Assembly (NCBI RefSeq): GCF_008831285.2
Contig: NC_045145.1
Location: 8,184,802-8,248,801 of the forward strand
Direction of reading: 5' to 3'
DNA length: 64,000 bases
Origin: Nymphaea colorata
Lineage: Eukaryota; Streptophyta; Magnoliopsida; Nymphaeales; Nymphaeaceae
Numbering within the stretch: the stretch's first letter is position 1; the number at the start of each line of letters is the position of its first letter. Made by a program: the position numbers and the translations under genes. Under the pieces are notes generated by a model. It did no database searches. It was given only the letters and a program-made list of their open reading frames with translations, and was not told the origin of the DNA. Positions 11,222 to 23,375 of this stretch are shown one piece after another.

Positions 11222-13794
11222 ACCTTTCTATGTGGGTGTGTTGTATCTTCTATCATTTCCATAAGTTGAAAGGACTTTCTTGTGGGGGCAAGGAAGGGGT
11301 ACTATAAAGAAGGCATGACAAGTATGCACTCTCTTGGCCGATGAACAAGTTTATCACATGAACCCATTATCACTCGGCGCTTGTCAAGAAGAAAAGAAAT
11401 CACATAAAGCTACTATTCTATCCCTAACGTTTGGTTTCATTAATTAGACGTAGCCAATTTGATTTCCTTTTACTGTAGAAAAGGGCACGAAAAATCTGCT
11501 ACCAAAAGGGAAACGCTTTACTTTTTTGTAATCTTTAGCGGTATTGGCAGAAAGTCTGCATTATAGGATTAGAAATATGTTTGTATTTCAAAATTTTCAC
11601 AAGTGCTACTTACTTTCAATAGATCAAATGTGTTCTTGAAAAGCTTTTTTCTTTTGGAGAATAGAAAGGAATCATGAAACAAATTCTGCTAATGGAAATC
11701 TTGAGATTAACTTGCGCCAAAATTTGAGATCGTCGTACACACCAGGCCAGAGAGCTTATTGAGGGAGGCGAATTATCTCATTTTCTCGGCATTGGGTTCC
11801 ACAGCCTGCCTATGCCTGCCTATTATTAGGTGAGAAACTAAGCTGAACTATGTCACAACAAGAATAGGCTAAATCTAAGAAAAAATTACAAATCACGGAT
11901 CAACAAATGAGCGGTGCAGGAATCGACCCTTATCTTTTTGAACTCATCAAACAAGCCAGCAACTTTTTTTTCAGTTTTTCACTTCTCACTAAAAAGTGGG
12001 TATGTTCACAAGTGTTTTGAAAGAAACTTGTTTCAAGTGTTTTGAAAGAAACTCGAACTTGACTGGAGCTCAAGTCGAGTTTGATTTCATTAGCTTGAGT
12101 AAAACTTGAACTCGGCTCGATCTTGACTTGAGCCCAGCCAAGCATTTCATTAAATAAAATTTATTTCTTTAAAGAAAAAGGTATCATAGAAGCTCTCACC
12201 CACCACCTGAATACTCATCTGAACCACCTCTTTTTCTAATAAATTTATGAGAGGTATTTTATATATTTTCTTTTTTTTGTAAGTGCTACTTACTTTATGT
12301 TGTTGAACTCATTTCTTAACACAAACTTGACTCATTTATGAACTTCGCGTAAAGTTTATCAAGTGAGTTTGAGTCAAGCTAACTCGAGCTCGAGCTCATG
12401 AACATCCTTATTAAAAAGTATTCGTAAATGACCAATTACTCCTAACAGAAATTTTTGGAAAAGAAGAAGAAGGGCTTGCTGGAGAGGGGTGACAGCCATC
12501 GCCTGAGAGGACAGCCAACAGCCGTTGGCCCCGACTTGTAGTTGTGGCCACCAACGACGAAGGGCAACGGCGAGCAAGACCCTCAAATGTCAAGCGAGAG
12601 TTGGCCCTGTTGAACAGCTCATTCGTTGAGCGGCAATTTTGTAGTTTGTTCCTCAAGCCTTTCTCCCTATCTTAGTTTTGTATTTCTTTCATTCAACGGT
12701 GAGAAAGTTGTAAACCAGCCATCCAATTCCACATTTTCCAATCAATTTCGGCTGAAATAAACAAGCCCAAGTGTCTTACTAAAGCGCAAACCTTTTGAGG
12801 CCACTCGTTTTATTAAGCAAATAATGTCTATAAAAGAATATAGCGATCTTTATGGGAACAATTCATACTAGAGAAAACACAATTTGAGAGGACGAATATC
12901 TATTCTTTATTCTATTAAAGCACCATGACCTAATTTGTCTAGGAATGTATATAATAAGTCGCACCAACTTAGGCTCAAGCTTCAGTTGGGAGACTCCACT
13001 CGCTTAACCCGACTCAATTTTCTTTTTTTTACAAAAGTTTTAAAATGAGTGGACGATGGGGCTCCCGTAAAGATTTGCGGAAGCCAGTAGGTGTTCTCCT
13101 CCGAAAATTAGAGTTCTGTTGGATTGGATTCAGGGATTCGATGGCCCTAGAGAGATAGGAAGTTAGTAATAATGTCTATTCTTTCTCTTTTGTTGTTTTT
13201 GGAAGTTCTTGTCTCTTTGGAGATATTGCACTGTCATCGATGTGATGCCTCTGTATAAACAGAGAGTTGATAGTGTCTTTTCTTCTTTGTTGTAGCTTTC
13301 TAGTACTCTAATATCTTTGTTTCATGGAGGGTATGACCTTGCTAGATGGTGGTAGGAAGGATGGCATTAAATCTGTTGACCATCAACTTGGATTTAAAAG
13401 AACGACAAATGTTTGGGTTTCTCCATTGCAGTGTGACGCCATCGATCTTCCATTCTTCCTCCTCTACACCAACAGCAGCAGCCAGTCGACTAGTCCTGGT
13501 TGAAGGGGAATATCAACAACTGAAGCCCACTCCTATATTTGTCTCCATCTATAGGTGAAAGCTAAGGAGAATCTCTCTTCCTATTCACTATAACTGAAGC
13601 TCTTCCATGCTGCCATGTTTATATTAATGTGAGTGTTCACTGTTCATTCCCTTGAAAACTTGACTATTAGAAGCACTTTCTTATAACTGAAATTTCCTGG
13701 CCTTAATAGTGAAGGCTTCAAAGAAGGAACTCTTTGATAGAATGGCAACTATGGTTTCTAAGTCTTACCTGGATTTTTTCTTTGCTATCAGTCT
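11222..13794. other. Gene-free spacer with repeat debris
   Basis: No gene recognised. At 12009-12057 a unit of about 25 bp (core AGTGTTTTGAAAGAAACT) is present twice in tandem. 12060-12400 contains several CTCGAGCT/TTGAGTC-type words like those near 45300-45450 and 61500-61700, which suggests relics of one dispersed repeat family. A GC-richer patch at 12470-12650 has no convincing frame. Confidence 0.4.
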
Positions 13795-14302
13795 TTTATC
13801 ATACAATCAGCATGCATACTCACTTAACATCACTTATGTTCACAAACACATCTCCAAAGAACTTAAGTAAGATGAAATGGAGCTCTAACTAGGTAGTAAC
13901 CGAATTAGAGAAAAATCTCTAACCTACTTAAAGTCTTTAAAGAATATTAAAGTGACTTCAAAAGTGATTTCCAAAGTTTTTTCCAAATATTTATAAATAT
14001 TTCTCAAATCAAAATGTCTTACCCTCTCAAAAGATTATTCAAAACTTTCTACAAAATTTGAAACATCAAATCTTCAATATTTTCTCAAATACAATAGCGT
14101 ATTTAGAATTAAAAAGATGTTTAGGCCACAACAAAATGTATCAAGGATAAGTATAGTCCTTGGATTGATTACCCCTGGTAAAGGAGCTGGGAACGGTCAA
14201 TCCTCGTACCGACAAGTGAGTTCCTTTCTCTCTCATTTTCAAAATAAAATCTCATTTTCCTAGAGCACTCCAAAAACCAAAAAATTTTTGGGGATGCGAA
14301 CA
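13795..14302 (+). repeat. 5' LTR, partial (3' end of the LTR)
   Basis: About 500 bp that align with 21770-22281 with small indels: shared blocks include CTCCAAAGAACTTAAG, GGAGCTCTAACTAGGTAGTA and AGAGCACTCCAAAAAC. It ends GGGGATGCGAACA. Sequence upstream of about 13795 does not match the longer 3' LTR, so the 5' LTR appears truncated or replaced on its left side. Confidence 0.8.
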
Positions 14303-14304
14303 AA

Positions 14305-14322
14305 TGGCAACCATGATGGGAC
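14305..14322 (+). other. Primer-binding site of the Tat element
   Basis: Directly after the LTR end (…GAACA, then AA) lies TGGCAACCATGATGGGAC. It resembles the TGGCGAC…CTGGGGA primer-binding sites commonly seen in Tat elements. The assignment rests on position and likeness; the matching tRNA was not checked. Confidence 0.55.
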
Positions 14323-15144
14323 CCATCATATGTTGCTGATGATAAAGCATGTTCCCTTCTTTGGCATTGACCCCTTCGGCATTCCATTACATTGCTTGGT
14401 GATTGTGTTTACTTTCTTGTGCATAAGACTAATTGAGTTGGATCAATCATGTTCACTTAGATTTAGTATCAAATACAACCCTCCTCAATTTAAGACTTGT
14501 TTGAAAATCATGTTTGCTCTTTTATTTATTTTAATCATCATCTTAGGCAACATTGCATTAGAGACAATCGATTTTGCATGCTTGCTCATATTTCAAAAAC
14601 TCCTCATACCTATTTGTCCTGATCTTCATATTGTAGTCTTAGCCAGTAATACAAGACTATGCCTTACAATTGGACCACACCTTGGGCAGGAAAGCCCCCT
14701 CATTAATACCATGAGTGGTAACTTATGGTATATTGACGAGTGATCAAGAGTGGACCACCTCCATGAACTAAGAACTTTTGATATGCAATGCAAGTAATCT
14801 TTTGTTATCAATTTTAATTTCATCCATTCTTTCCTTGATCCTCCTCTTTACAGGATGTCAGAACTCAACATGTCTCATTTTCTTCCTTTTCCTCGAAAGT
14901 CCCCCCCACAAAGCATTTATCAAGCAAGCAGTCGGTAAAATAGAATCTACGACAGTACCTGAGTCAAATTTACTAGAATGATTCAGATTAAAAAACAAGA
15001 ACATCTCTCATCCTTAGTTAGTGATCCAATTGAAGAGATTAATATTGAAACTAGTAAAAACCCTAAAATCCTTCAAATTAGCACCAGTTTATTAGTAGAC
15101 GAAAAAAAAAAAATTGGTAGACTTTTTTATAAGTAACTAAGAAG
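14323..15144 (+). other. Residual 5' internal region of the Tat element, no gag found
   Basis: This is where gag and protease would be expected. The open frame at 14288-14743 gives a hydrophobic product without zinc knuckle or gag features, and no protease motif is visible, so this is most likely leader plus deletion scar. Confidence 0.5.
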
Positions 15145-15960
15145 CTTTCATATGGACCTACGAAGATATGCCAGAATTAGACCCCCAATTGGTTGAACAT
15201 CGTTTGCCCTTAAGTCCTAGTTGTAAGCCAATTAAACGAAAGTCTTACAAGCTTGATTCTCCAGTAGAAGGACCTGTAAAAGAAGGATTAGAGGACCTAC
15301 TAAAGGCAAAATTTATTCGTGTCATCGGCTAACCCAAATTGTTGGCTAATATCGTGATGGTCCCCAAGAAAAATGGTAAAATCAAGTTATGCATCGACTT
15401 TCGAGACTTGAACAAAACAATGCTGAAAAATGATTATCCACTTCCAAACATTTATTTATTGGTAGATAGTACTGCAGGTCATGCCATGTTCTCTTTTATG
15501 GATGGATATTCAGGATATAACCAAATCAAATTAGCAGTCAAGGATCAACCTAATACCAATTTTTACTACACCCTAGGGCACTTTCTCTTACATGGTGATG
15601 TCGTTTGGGTTAAAGAATGCTGGAGCAACTTATCAACGAGCCATGATTGCTATCTTCCATGACCAGATACACAAAATCATGGATGCATATATTGATGACA
15701 TATTGATCAAATCCAAGACAAGAGAAGATCACATTGAACCCCTTGCCTAGGTGTTTGAGAGGCTCTTACAGTACAAGCTTCATTTGAATCCTCAAAAATT
15801 TGTCTTTGGAGTTGAATCAGGTAAACTTTTGGGTTTCATGGTCAGTAAGAGGAGGATCGAGATAGATCTTACCAAAGTTAAAGCAATCATCGATATGCCA
15901 CCACCTGCCAATATCAAGGAACTGCAAAGTTTGCAAGGGTGAATCCAGTCCATCAGACGA
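15145..15960 (+). pseudogene. Reverse transcriptase remnant of the Tat element
   Basis: Translation in two frames gives the family pattern: AFIWTYEDMPELDP, LLKAKFIRVIG, then after a stop LANIVMVPKKNGKIKLCIDF, FSFMDGYSGYNQIKL and, after a frameshift near 15590, SFGLKNAGATYQRAM. The catalytic YIDDIL is at 15688-15705. The thumb follows with FGVESGKLLGFMV and IDMPPPANIKELQSLQG. At least two stops and one frameshift make it nonfunctional. Confidence 0.9.
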
Positions 15961-16099
15961 TTCATTTTCAATCTAGCAATTAGATGCAAACCATTCAATT
16001 AGTTGCTGAGGAAAGATGTCAAGTTTGAATGAGGTTTTGAATGCCAATAGTTGTTTGAAAGGATCAAGAAATACCTTTTAAATTCATCAATTTTAAAAC

Positions 16100-16735
16100 C
16101 CCTAGTGTTGGATAGATTATTGTTGCTTTAAGTCACAATGATTGAGTCAGTATGTGGTGGATTTTTGGCACAATATGAGGAAAGAAGTCGTATTAAGCAT
16201 GTGATTTATTACATTAGCAAAACTTTTGTCCAGTACGAAAAGAAGTACTCTCCACTAGAAAAAACTTGTCTAGCATTGGTTTGGATGTATTAGAAGCTGA
16301 GACATTATTTATTAGCTTGTGAGGTCAAAATACTCTCCAAGCTAAATCCTCTTAAGTATATCTTGGAACAACCCTTTCTTAATGGGCTTAATGGCAAGTT
16401 TTGCTGATGCAATACGATCTTGAATATGTGTCCCAGAAGTCAATCAAAGGACAAACAATTGCGGATCAATTAGCAGACTTTCTCCAATACGAGGAAATCA
16501 AAGCGAACGTTGAGTTTCCTTATGAACATGTACTAAGATTGGAAACAGTCCTGGTGCGGAAAATGTTCTTTGATGGATCTAGGAATGTAATAGAAGTAGA
16601 TATAGGTATCCTACTTATTACTCCGGAAGATAAAAAGATCTCAGAATCCTTGAAACTCGATTTTTCATGTACCCATAATGTGGCTGAATATGAAGCCCTC
16701 ATGCAAGGACTTCGTTCTTTACTGAGTTTTTAAGT
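16100..16735 (+). pseudogene. RNase H and second (archaeal-like) RNase H remnant of the Tat element
   Basis: The first part (16120-16400), broken by stops, carries traces of the usual gypsy RNase H such as YYISKTF and KLRHYLLAC-like words in shifting frames. An open frame from 16401 has LEYVSQKSIKGQTIADQLAD, the family's RNase H end. It then enters a second RNase H: MFFDGSRN, an ITPEDKK segment and the acidic motif HNVAEYEALMQGL. Two RNase H domains in tandem are a hallmark of Tat elements. Confidence 0.8.
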
Positions 16736-17005
16736 AAAAAGGTGCATGCCTTCGGTGACTCTCAACTTATCATAAATCAAGTGAATGGAGAATGACAAGT
16801 CAAAAATGAAAAATTGGTGCCATATCAAGAGATCGCCACCTTCTTAATCCATCAGTTTGAAGAAGTACAACTGGTTCACATAAAATGAAAACGTAACCCT
16901 ATTGTGGATGACATCGCAAGTCTAGGATCCACCATCTACTTTTGAACCAATGAAGCAATCCACTCTTTTGATATTGAAAGATTAAAACACCCTGCTTTTG
17001 AAACG

Positions 17006-18350
17006 GTGAAGCATGTTCATCATGTTCGAGAAGGGAATACACCTTGGTATTATGACAACAAAAGGTACATTGAAAGCAGAGAATTTTCATCTGAAATATC
17101 CAAAAATAAACAGAAAGCAATTCAACGGCTGTCAGCAAGATACTTCATTCTTGCAGGGGTGCTATACAGACATGGATTTAGTACTGAATACTCTCAGTGC
17201 CTTGATGAAGACGAGATAAAAGAAGTCATCAAAGAGTCACATTGAGGAGACTGTGGGGCCATGTTGGTTACCAGACCCTCACCACGCAGATAATTCAAGC
17301 AAGATATTATTTACCATGCAAAAAAATTGTTACCAATTCATCAAGAGATGTAAAGAATGTCAACAACATGCTCCAATGATCCATGCACCAACCTCTCACT
17401 GCATTTTGTGACATATCCTTGGCCATTTTCAATGTGAGCATTTGACGTAGTTTGACCAATATCCCCCTGTAGCTTCGAATGGCTATAAGTATTTTCTTGT
17501 TGCAATGGATTATTTTACCAAGTGGGTAGAAGTCATCATACTCAGAACAGTAGAAGGGCATCATGTAATATCCATTATTCACAAAAATCTTCTTTATAGA
17601 TTTGGAGTTCTTCTTGATATAGTATCTGATAATGGGATTCATTTCAAAAATGGGCAAGCAGAGTCCACCAACAAGATCCTTATCATTCACACCATGCATC
17701 ATTTTTTAGCTCCTTATTACCCCCAAGGTAATGGGCAAGCAGAGGCCACCAACAAGATCCTGATCCGAATCTTGGAGCAGACAATAGAAGTCGAAAGAGA
17801 CTGACATGAAAAGATGCATAATGCTCTATGGGCATATCGCACCACTATGAGATCTCCAACAAGTGCTACTTCAGCAGAGCTAGTCTATGGAACAGAAGTA
17901 GTTCTACCATTACATGTGCTGAAACCTGCTTTTGAAGTTTGCTTCTCTCATAGAACTTCCTCTAAATAAATATCAGCAGAAGAGACTAATGCAGCTCGAT
18001 TTGCTAAATAAAAATAGGCTAAAAACGGCTAAGCATGCTAAAGCCTATCACCAAAGGGTGGCTCAACAATTTGCCAAGGCACATCCAATCCATAAACCAA
18101 CTCACACAAAAGAAAGACAAATGAAAAGACAAAGATATGGAAAGTTATCGAGAGATAGTTCAAAGTGAATGACTTAGTCCTATGATCTGTGGTGTACCTT
18201 AGAGGACGACCACAGGGTAAATCGGCATTGAATTGGAAAGGCCCATATATTATTAAGGAGGTCTTGCCCTGTAATTCATACCAACTGATTGATGCTGATG
18301 GGGTGGAACTTGCCTATCCTGTTAACGCTCTTCACCTCATGAAATTCTAG
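17006..18350 (+). pseudogene. Integrase remnant of the Tat element
   Basis: It begins with the segment before the zinc-binding part (SARYFILAGVLYRHGF, CLDEDEIKEVIKESH), whose HHCC region is scrambled by stops. The core follows: VAMDYFTKWVEV with the first catalytic Asp at about 17505, DIVSDNGIHF with the second at about 17626, and YYPQGNGQAEATNK with the Glu region at about 17720-17755. The end (ALWAYRTTMRSPTS, LVYGTEVVLPL, then RGRPQGKSALNWKGPYI) is the usual Tat C-terminal part. A 33-bp segment is duplicated within the core (17651 and 17730). Confidence 0.85.
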
Positions 18351-18484
18351 GCCTAGTCCTCTTGTATTCATTTTTCAGTCAACGACAAATATTTGTGTCT
18401 TTCATAGTCAATCTACTACTCATTTTGGATTCTTCCTAGTCATAAAACATAATACACTGGGGCTTTTTTTATTTTATTATCAAT

Positions 18485-18715
18485 CAAGATTTGAGAACAA
18501 CCCATGCAGGTAATGGGTTAAACCTGCAATGTGATAACAACACACGCAGGTAAGTGGTAAAACCTGTAACGCAAGCCAAAACAACCTATTTAGGAAGGTT
18601 AAGCTTAAATTCAATTTCAGCAAACCCATGCAGGTAAGGAGTTAAACCTGCAATATAAGGTCAAACAATCCAATTGGATAAGGGGTTAAGCCTGAAACAT
18701 CTTTCAAAAAATGTT
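18485..18715 (+). repeat. Degenerate tandem repeats in the 3' untranslated region of the Tat element
   Basis: Four or five imperfect units of about 45-60 bp, each carrying a CATGCAGGTAA-like word followed by a GTTAAACCTGCAA-like word (for example near 18505, 18540, 18630 and a decayed one near 18680). Tandem repeats between integrase and the 3' LTR are common in this lineage. Confidence 0.7.
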
Positions 18716-18765
18716 TTGTTTGAAAAGTAGGAGGTGCTAATACTTGTCACTGAGCAAGGCCAGGT

Positions 18766-18780
18766 AACAAAAAGGGGCAT
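18766..18780 (+). other. Polypurine tract of the Tat element
   Basis: GTAACAAAAAGGGGCATC immediately precedes the inferred 3' LTR start (TATTATCACCCC, probably from TGTTATCACCCC). This agrees with the GGGGGCA-type tract of Tat elements. Confidence 0.6.
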
Positions 18781-21700
18781 CTATTATCACCCCAAATTTT
18801 TCAAAAAAAAAAGCCACATTTTATTATTCGGATTTAAATCCTAGACTGAGAACAAGTTAGCAATTGTTCGATTCAAAGTGAATCTTCAAACCTATGTGTT
18901 TTTACCCAAACACAAATTCAAAACTCAACTTTAGACGTGAGATTTAAACCCAAACTCGACCCACATTTCTTTAGATATATGTTAACGGGTCCGGTCTAAA
19001 CCCAGACCCAACTTGTTAACTCGTATTACCCTTTTTTTTGTGCGTGTAACATAGGTGAGACGGCCAAGTCAGTGCTTCAGAGGTCGACCGAACTGAGTCA
19101 ACCGTTCAACTCTCACGCGCGATGAGGATGGCATACAGTAGCTTCCGATCACCACCTTTGTAGATCTAGGCGGACTGCATGAGAATCTGGGGAGCGGCGT
19201 CAGATGACTGGCAAGTGACAGAGCTGGATTCATCGGGTGATGGTTGAACCGTTGACAACGTGGGCGACCATTGGGCGGCAGTGGGGATTTTTGACGAAAG
19301 GTGTGGATGACCTAAAGCACTCATCCTCCAGCGAGTAGATTTCCAACGACCAACAGAGGCAGCATGGTGGCAAGCAACATCCCGTGGACGGCAAGTGATT
19401 GGGTGGCAGGCTCGACGGGTGACTAGCGTGCAACGGCGTGGCTTCTCGACAAGAATGACGTGAACAACCATCGCACTGCAACACTCCACCAGTTAGGCGT
19501 CATCATTTCCTCACCAACGGGCAGTAGCACGTAAGCGGATGTCCCGTCTTCTATTTAAACCATCGTCTGTGAGAAATTTGATAGCTTTTCAATCGTCCTA
19601 TAGAACTTACAAATCTCTGAGCAATCATTGGTCGATTTGAGCACGAACCGACCCAGCACTTAAGCTCAAAATAGCTCTTTGTTTCTTAGCAAAGTGATTT
19701 CCTAGCAAGCCTGATCAAGCATTTGCCAATGTTTACTATGGGGGTCATTCGCTGCCCAAGTGCTCGGATCGATTCCCCGGTCTCCTACAGTTCTCTCAAG
19801 CCCAAGCTCGACTAGTGCTGTGACTCCCACCAGCTGGAATCGACAGAACCCCAGCCGCCTGACTGTTGTCTTGAGGCAACGATCCTCTGCACGCGTGAAA
19901 CAGGGCAACACCCGATGCTGCTTTTCTATTCCTCTACACAACACTGCTACCACCAGCCGGTGTTGTCTGAGAATTTACTCAAACAACATCATCTGTGCGT
20001 CACAGATCCAACGGACCAGTGCTCGACACCTGAGGTGAGCTCTGCTGGAAAAAGTCTATCGAACTCCGACACCCCTATTCTGAAATAGAATATCCCAACA
20101 ACTTTGTTCAAATCGGATCCATGGTCTCTACCGTTGACCAAATGCCACCAAAGTGCTTAGGTATAATCCCTAGCATGTGACGATTCTAAGAGTCCAAGCT
20201 CAATCGAGTTGGCTAGAGTCGCCAGTTTTTTGGCCACCTGTTCCTCTGTTCCTATGTTGCTATCCCTGCGACAGTAGAACACACCTGTGTTCAATAGGCC
20301 ATATCTTTGGATCCCACTATTGGGTAATAACAAGAGTAGGCTCTTCATCTTCTTGACTCCCACGCAGTTCCCACGAGCCATAGAACGCAGAAATCCAAAA
20401 AGGGAGCAAAAATCTATAGAAGTGTGAAGTTGCCCCTGTCTTTCGACAAGCTCAGTAAGCAGAACCGGCGACTATGCAGGAACAGTCCCTATTCCGCGTC
20501 TCTTTTCTTGAATGTTGCTTTGTTTTGAGATATTGTTCATGCATAGTCGATTAGTTTTTCCTATTTATATGTGAATACACGGTGAGAATGAGGGTGTGGT
20601 TTGGTGTTCTTCTCTTTATCGTTATGTCAATTTTTGAGGTTGGGGCTTGTCCAACCTGAGAAAATCCTCTCGAATATATACATGTTAAAATGCATTCTCA
20701 TGTCATTATTGCATTTAGTTTTCCTTTTAATCACCCAATTAGGAACTCTAATGTGTGCCTTATTATGTAGATTGATTTTCTTTCATACCCAACGGTGGAA
20801 GAAATATATTCCCTTGTAACAAAAAAAAATAATATTTTATATTTTTTGAAATCATGCTTTTCAAAAGTTTTTCTAAATCAAAAACCCTCTCTACTACGGC
20901 TTTGGAGACTTAACTTAGGCTCTTACATGATCTTGAGTTCCTCTCCGGCCTACATAAATCTTGAAACCGGATATTTTAAGTCATTTGTTGATTTTTAATC
21001 TCATGAAGACACATACATATATACATATTATATATGTATATGTGCACATGATGATGTTATTTATCTTTTTCTTCTCTATGTTTTTACATTTTATTTTACA
21101 AATTTTCATATACACATGAATACATATATGTGTGTTCAATTTTCCTTCTCTAGAATCTTTTATTTTTCTCTTCAAGTTAAATGTCTTCTCTTACAAATTA
21201 TATATATATATTTCTCTATTTTTTTTCCTCTAAAATCTCTCTTTCTCTTCGAATCAATATCCTCTTTTTATGAACTTTCATATATAGGTATATGTGATAG
21301 TATGTGCACGCATATGTGCATTTCTCTAACTCTCTCTCTTGTAAAAACTTCTTTTTCCTCTCTATTTAAGTTAAAAGTTTTCACATACATATGTATACAT
21401 ATACGTATATGCATATAAAAAACATAAAATACAAATCTTCCTCTCTTTTAAAATCTTTCATTTAGTAGTCTTTGAAATCTCTTTTTCTTGTTCTTTCTTT
21501 CTATGGGGGTATTTCATCTTTTCCATTCTTTTGAACATTTTGTTTCCAAGATCATTTTATTTGCCAACTTCATTGAGACAAAAATTCAAGCAGTGACCCA
21601 ATATTAAAATAATGTTTGATGGTCTACAACCTTACTCTATTTTCAAAAATTTTTCTTTCTTTGTAAAAATATTTATGACGATTATAAAAACAAAAATCTT

Positions 21701-22281
21701 ATATGTATGTGATGGTAGGAATGCTTTTAGATGAATGTCTTGGTATGATTGAATTTTTTTCATCTAATCATATATGATCAATGCATTCATGCATTTACAC
21801 TTACTTAACATTACTTATGATCACAAATACCTCTCCAAAGAACTTAAGCAAGATGAGATGGAGCTCTAACTAGGTAGTATCCGAATTAGAGCACAATCTC
21901 GAACCTACTTAAAGTCTTTAGAGCCAAAAGTGATCTCTAAAGTTTTTCAAATATTTATAAAGATTTCTCAATTTAAAGTTTCTCAAATCAAAATATTTTA
22001 CCCTCTCAAAAGATTCATCAAAACTTTCTCAAAAATTTGAAACATCAAATCTTCAATATTTTATCAAACACAAGACCGCATTTACAATAAAAATGATGTT
22101 TAAGCCATAACAAAATGAATCAAGGATAAGTATAACCCTTGGATTGATTATCCCCGGTAGAGGCACCGAGAACAGTCGAACCTCATACCAGCGAGCGAGT
22201 CCCTTTCTCTCTTATTTTCAAAATAAAGTCTCATTTTTCTAGAGCACTCCAAAAACTAAAAAAAAATTGGGGATGTGAACA
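18781..22281 (+). repeat. 3' LTR of the Tat element, about 3.5 kb
   Basis: It starts after the polypurine tract and ends GGGGATGTGAACA, the same end as the 5' LTR. It contains a GC-richer portion (19050-20480) and an AT-rich, TATATGTA-rich portion (20980-21450). Open frames inside it are not recognised as genes. LTRs of several kilobases are known in Tat elements, but the left border is inferred, and an insertion within the LTR could inflate its size. Confidence 0.65.
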
Positions 22282-22594
22282 AAGTGTTAGTGGACTGTGC
22301 TTGAATTACATAGATCCACAGGCTGTTTGACAGAACAGATTTTATGCTTTTTCAAGTATAGGACTATTTAGACCTAAGTATAGCATGTAGTTCTTGTATG
22401 TTGTCATTTTTAGATGTATAAAACGATATCTAAATGTGTACGTGTATGAAATAGAATATATATATATATATAGCAATATACAAAGTTCAATATGCATTTG
22501 TTACTGAGCATGAAATGATGTTGTTTATATCATGTTATGATAAAATTGATGCAATGCACAATTCTATGAGGCATGTCTACTAGCTTAAAGAAAT

Positions 22595-23375
22595 TAGAGG
22601 CAAGATAAAAGTGTTCTTACATGTATATATATATACATGACAATCATATGGATATATCATAGATGTGATAGTGTTGTTGTTTCATACATATATATATATC
22701 ATATGGATATATCATAGATGAGATAATGTTGCTGTTATATGCATATATATGACAATTCTATGGATATATCATAGATGAGATAATACTATTCTTGCTTGAA
22801 TATACATGACATTCATATAGATATATCAGAGATGAGAAAATAGTGTTCTTATATGAATATATATAACATCCATATGAATATATCAGAGGTGAGATAATAT
22901 TGTCATTCCTTGAACATATATGACAATCATATAGATATACCAGAGATGAGATAATACTATTCTTATACAAATATATATGACAACCATATGGGTATATCAA
23001 ACATGAGATAATATTTTTCTTGCCTGATTAATTATATATGACAATCACATGAATATATCATAGATAAGATAATGTTGTTTTTACTTATCAATATGACAAT
23101 CACATGTACATGTTAGAGCAAAGATAAATATTTTCATACGTATATATCTCGACAGTTATTTGTGCATGCTAGTGTCAAGATAATGTTGTTTTTATGCATA
23201 TATACTTGGTAACCTTATGTGCATGTTAGAATTGCGATAGTGTTATTCTTATCTATTTGTAGTCATGACAATTGTATGAACACACCATAGTAGAGATAAT
23301 GTTGCTCATACATATGTATATTCAGGAACACAAGGACAATCTTATGGATGCATTTGAACATCGATAATACTGTTA
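22595..23375. repeat. Degenerate minisatellite, about 13 units of 50-67 bp
   Basis: Successive units share the pattern ATATGACAATCATATG-GATATATCA, then GAGATGAGATAATACTATTCTTA. The GATAAT-GTT/CT anchor recurs near 22664, 22724, 22774, 22835, 22891, 22948, 23004, 23057, 23110, 23177, 23236, 23294 and 23361. Units diverge toward the right end. The open frame on the minus strand at 22758-23000 is simply the in-frame translation of these units. Confidence 0.9.

Larger units (their letters stand above)
13795..22281 (+). mobile_element. Decayed Ty3/gypsy retrotransposon, Tat lineage (gag deleted)
   Basis: An LTR-type element read left to right: partial 5' LTR (13795-14302), primer-binding site, pol remnant in the order RT, RNase H, second RNase H, integrase (15145-18350), repeated 3' untranslated region, polypurine tract, 3' LTR (18781-22281). 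The order and the extra RNase H segment with FFDGS identify the Tat group (Retand/Ogre relatives). Only about 0.85 kb separates the primer site from RT and no gag or protease is recognisable there, so that part has been lost. Stops and frameshifts occur in every domain, so the copy is not autonomous. Confidence 0.88.

Noticed and set aside
14288-14743. 151-codon frame after the Tat primer-binding site
   Set aside because: It lacks gag features (no zinc knuckle), is strongly hydrophobic, and starts within the LTR end without a proper ATG context.
22758-23000. Minus-strand open frame with 20-residue repeats
   Set aside because: The repeats are the translation of the 60-bp minisatellite, not a repeat protein.
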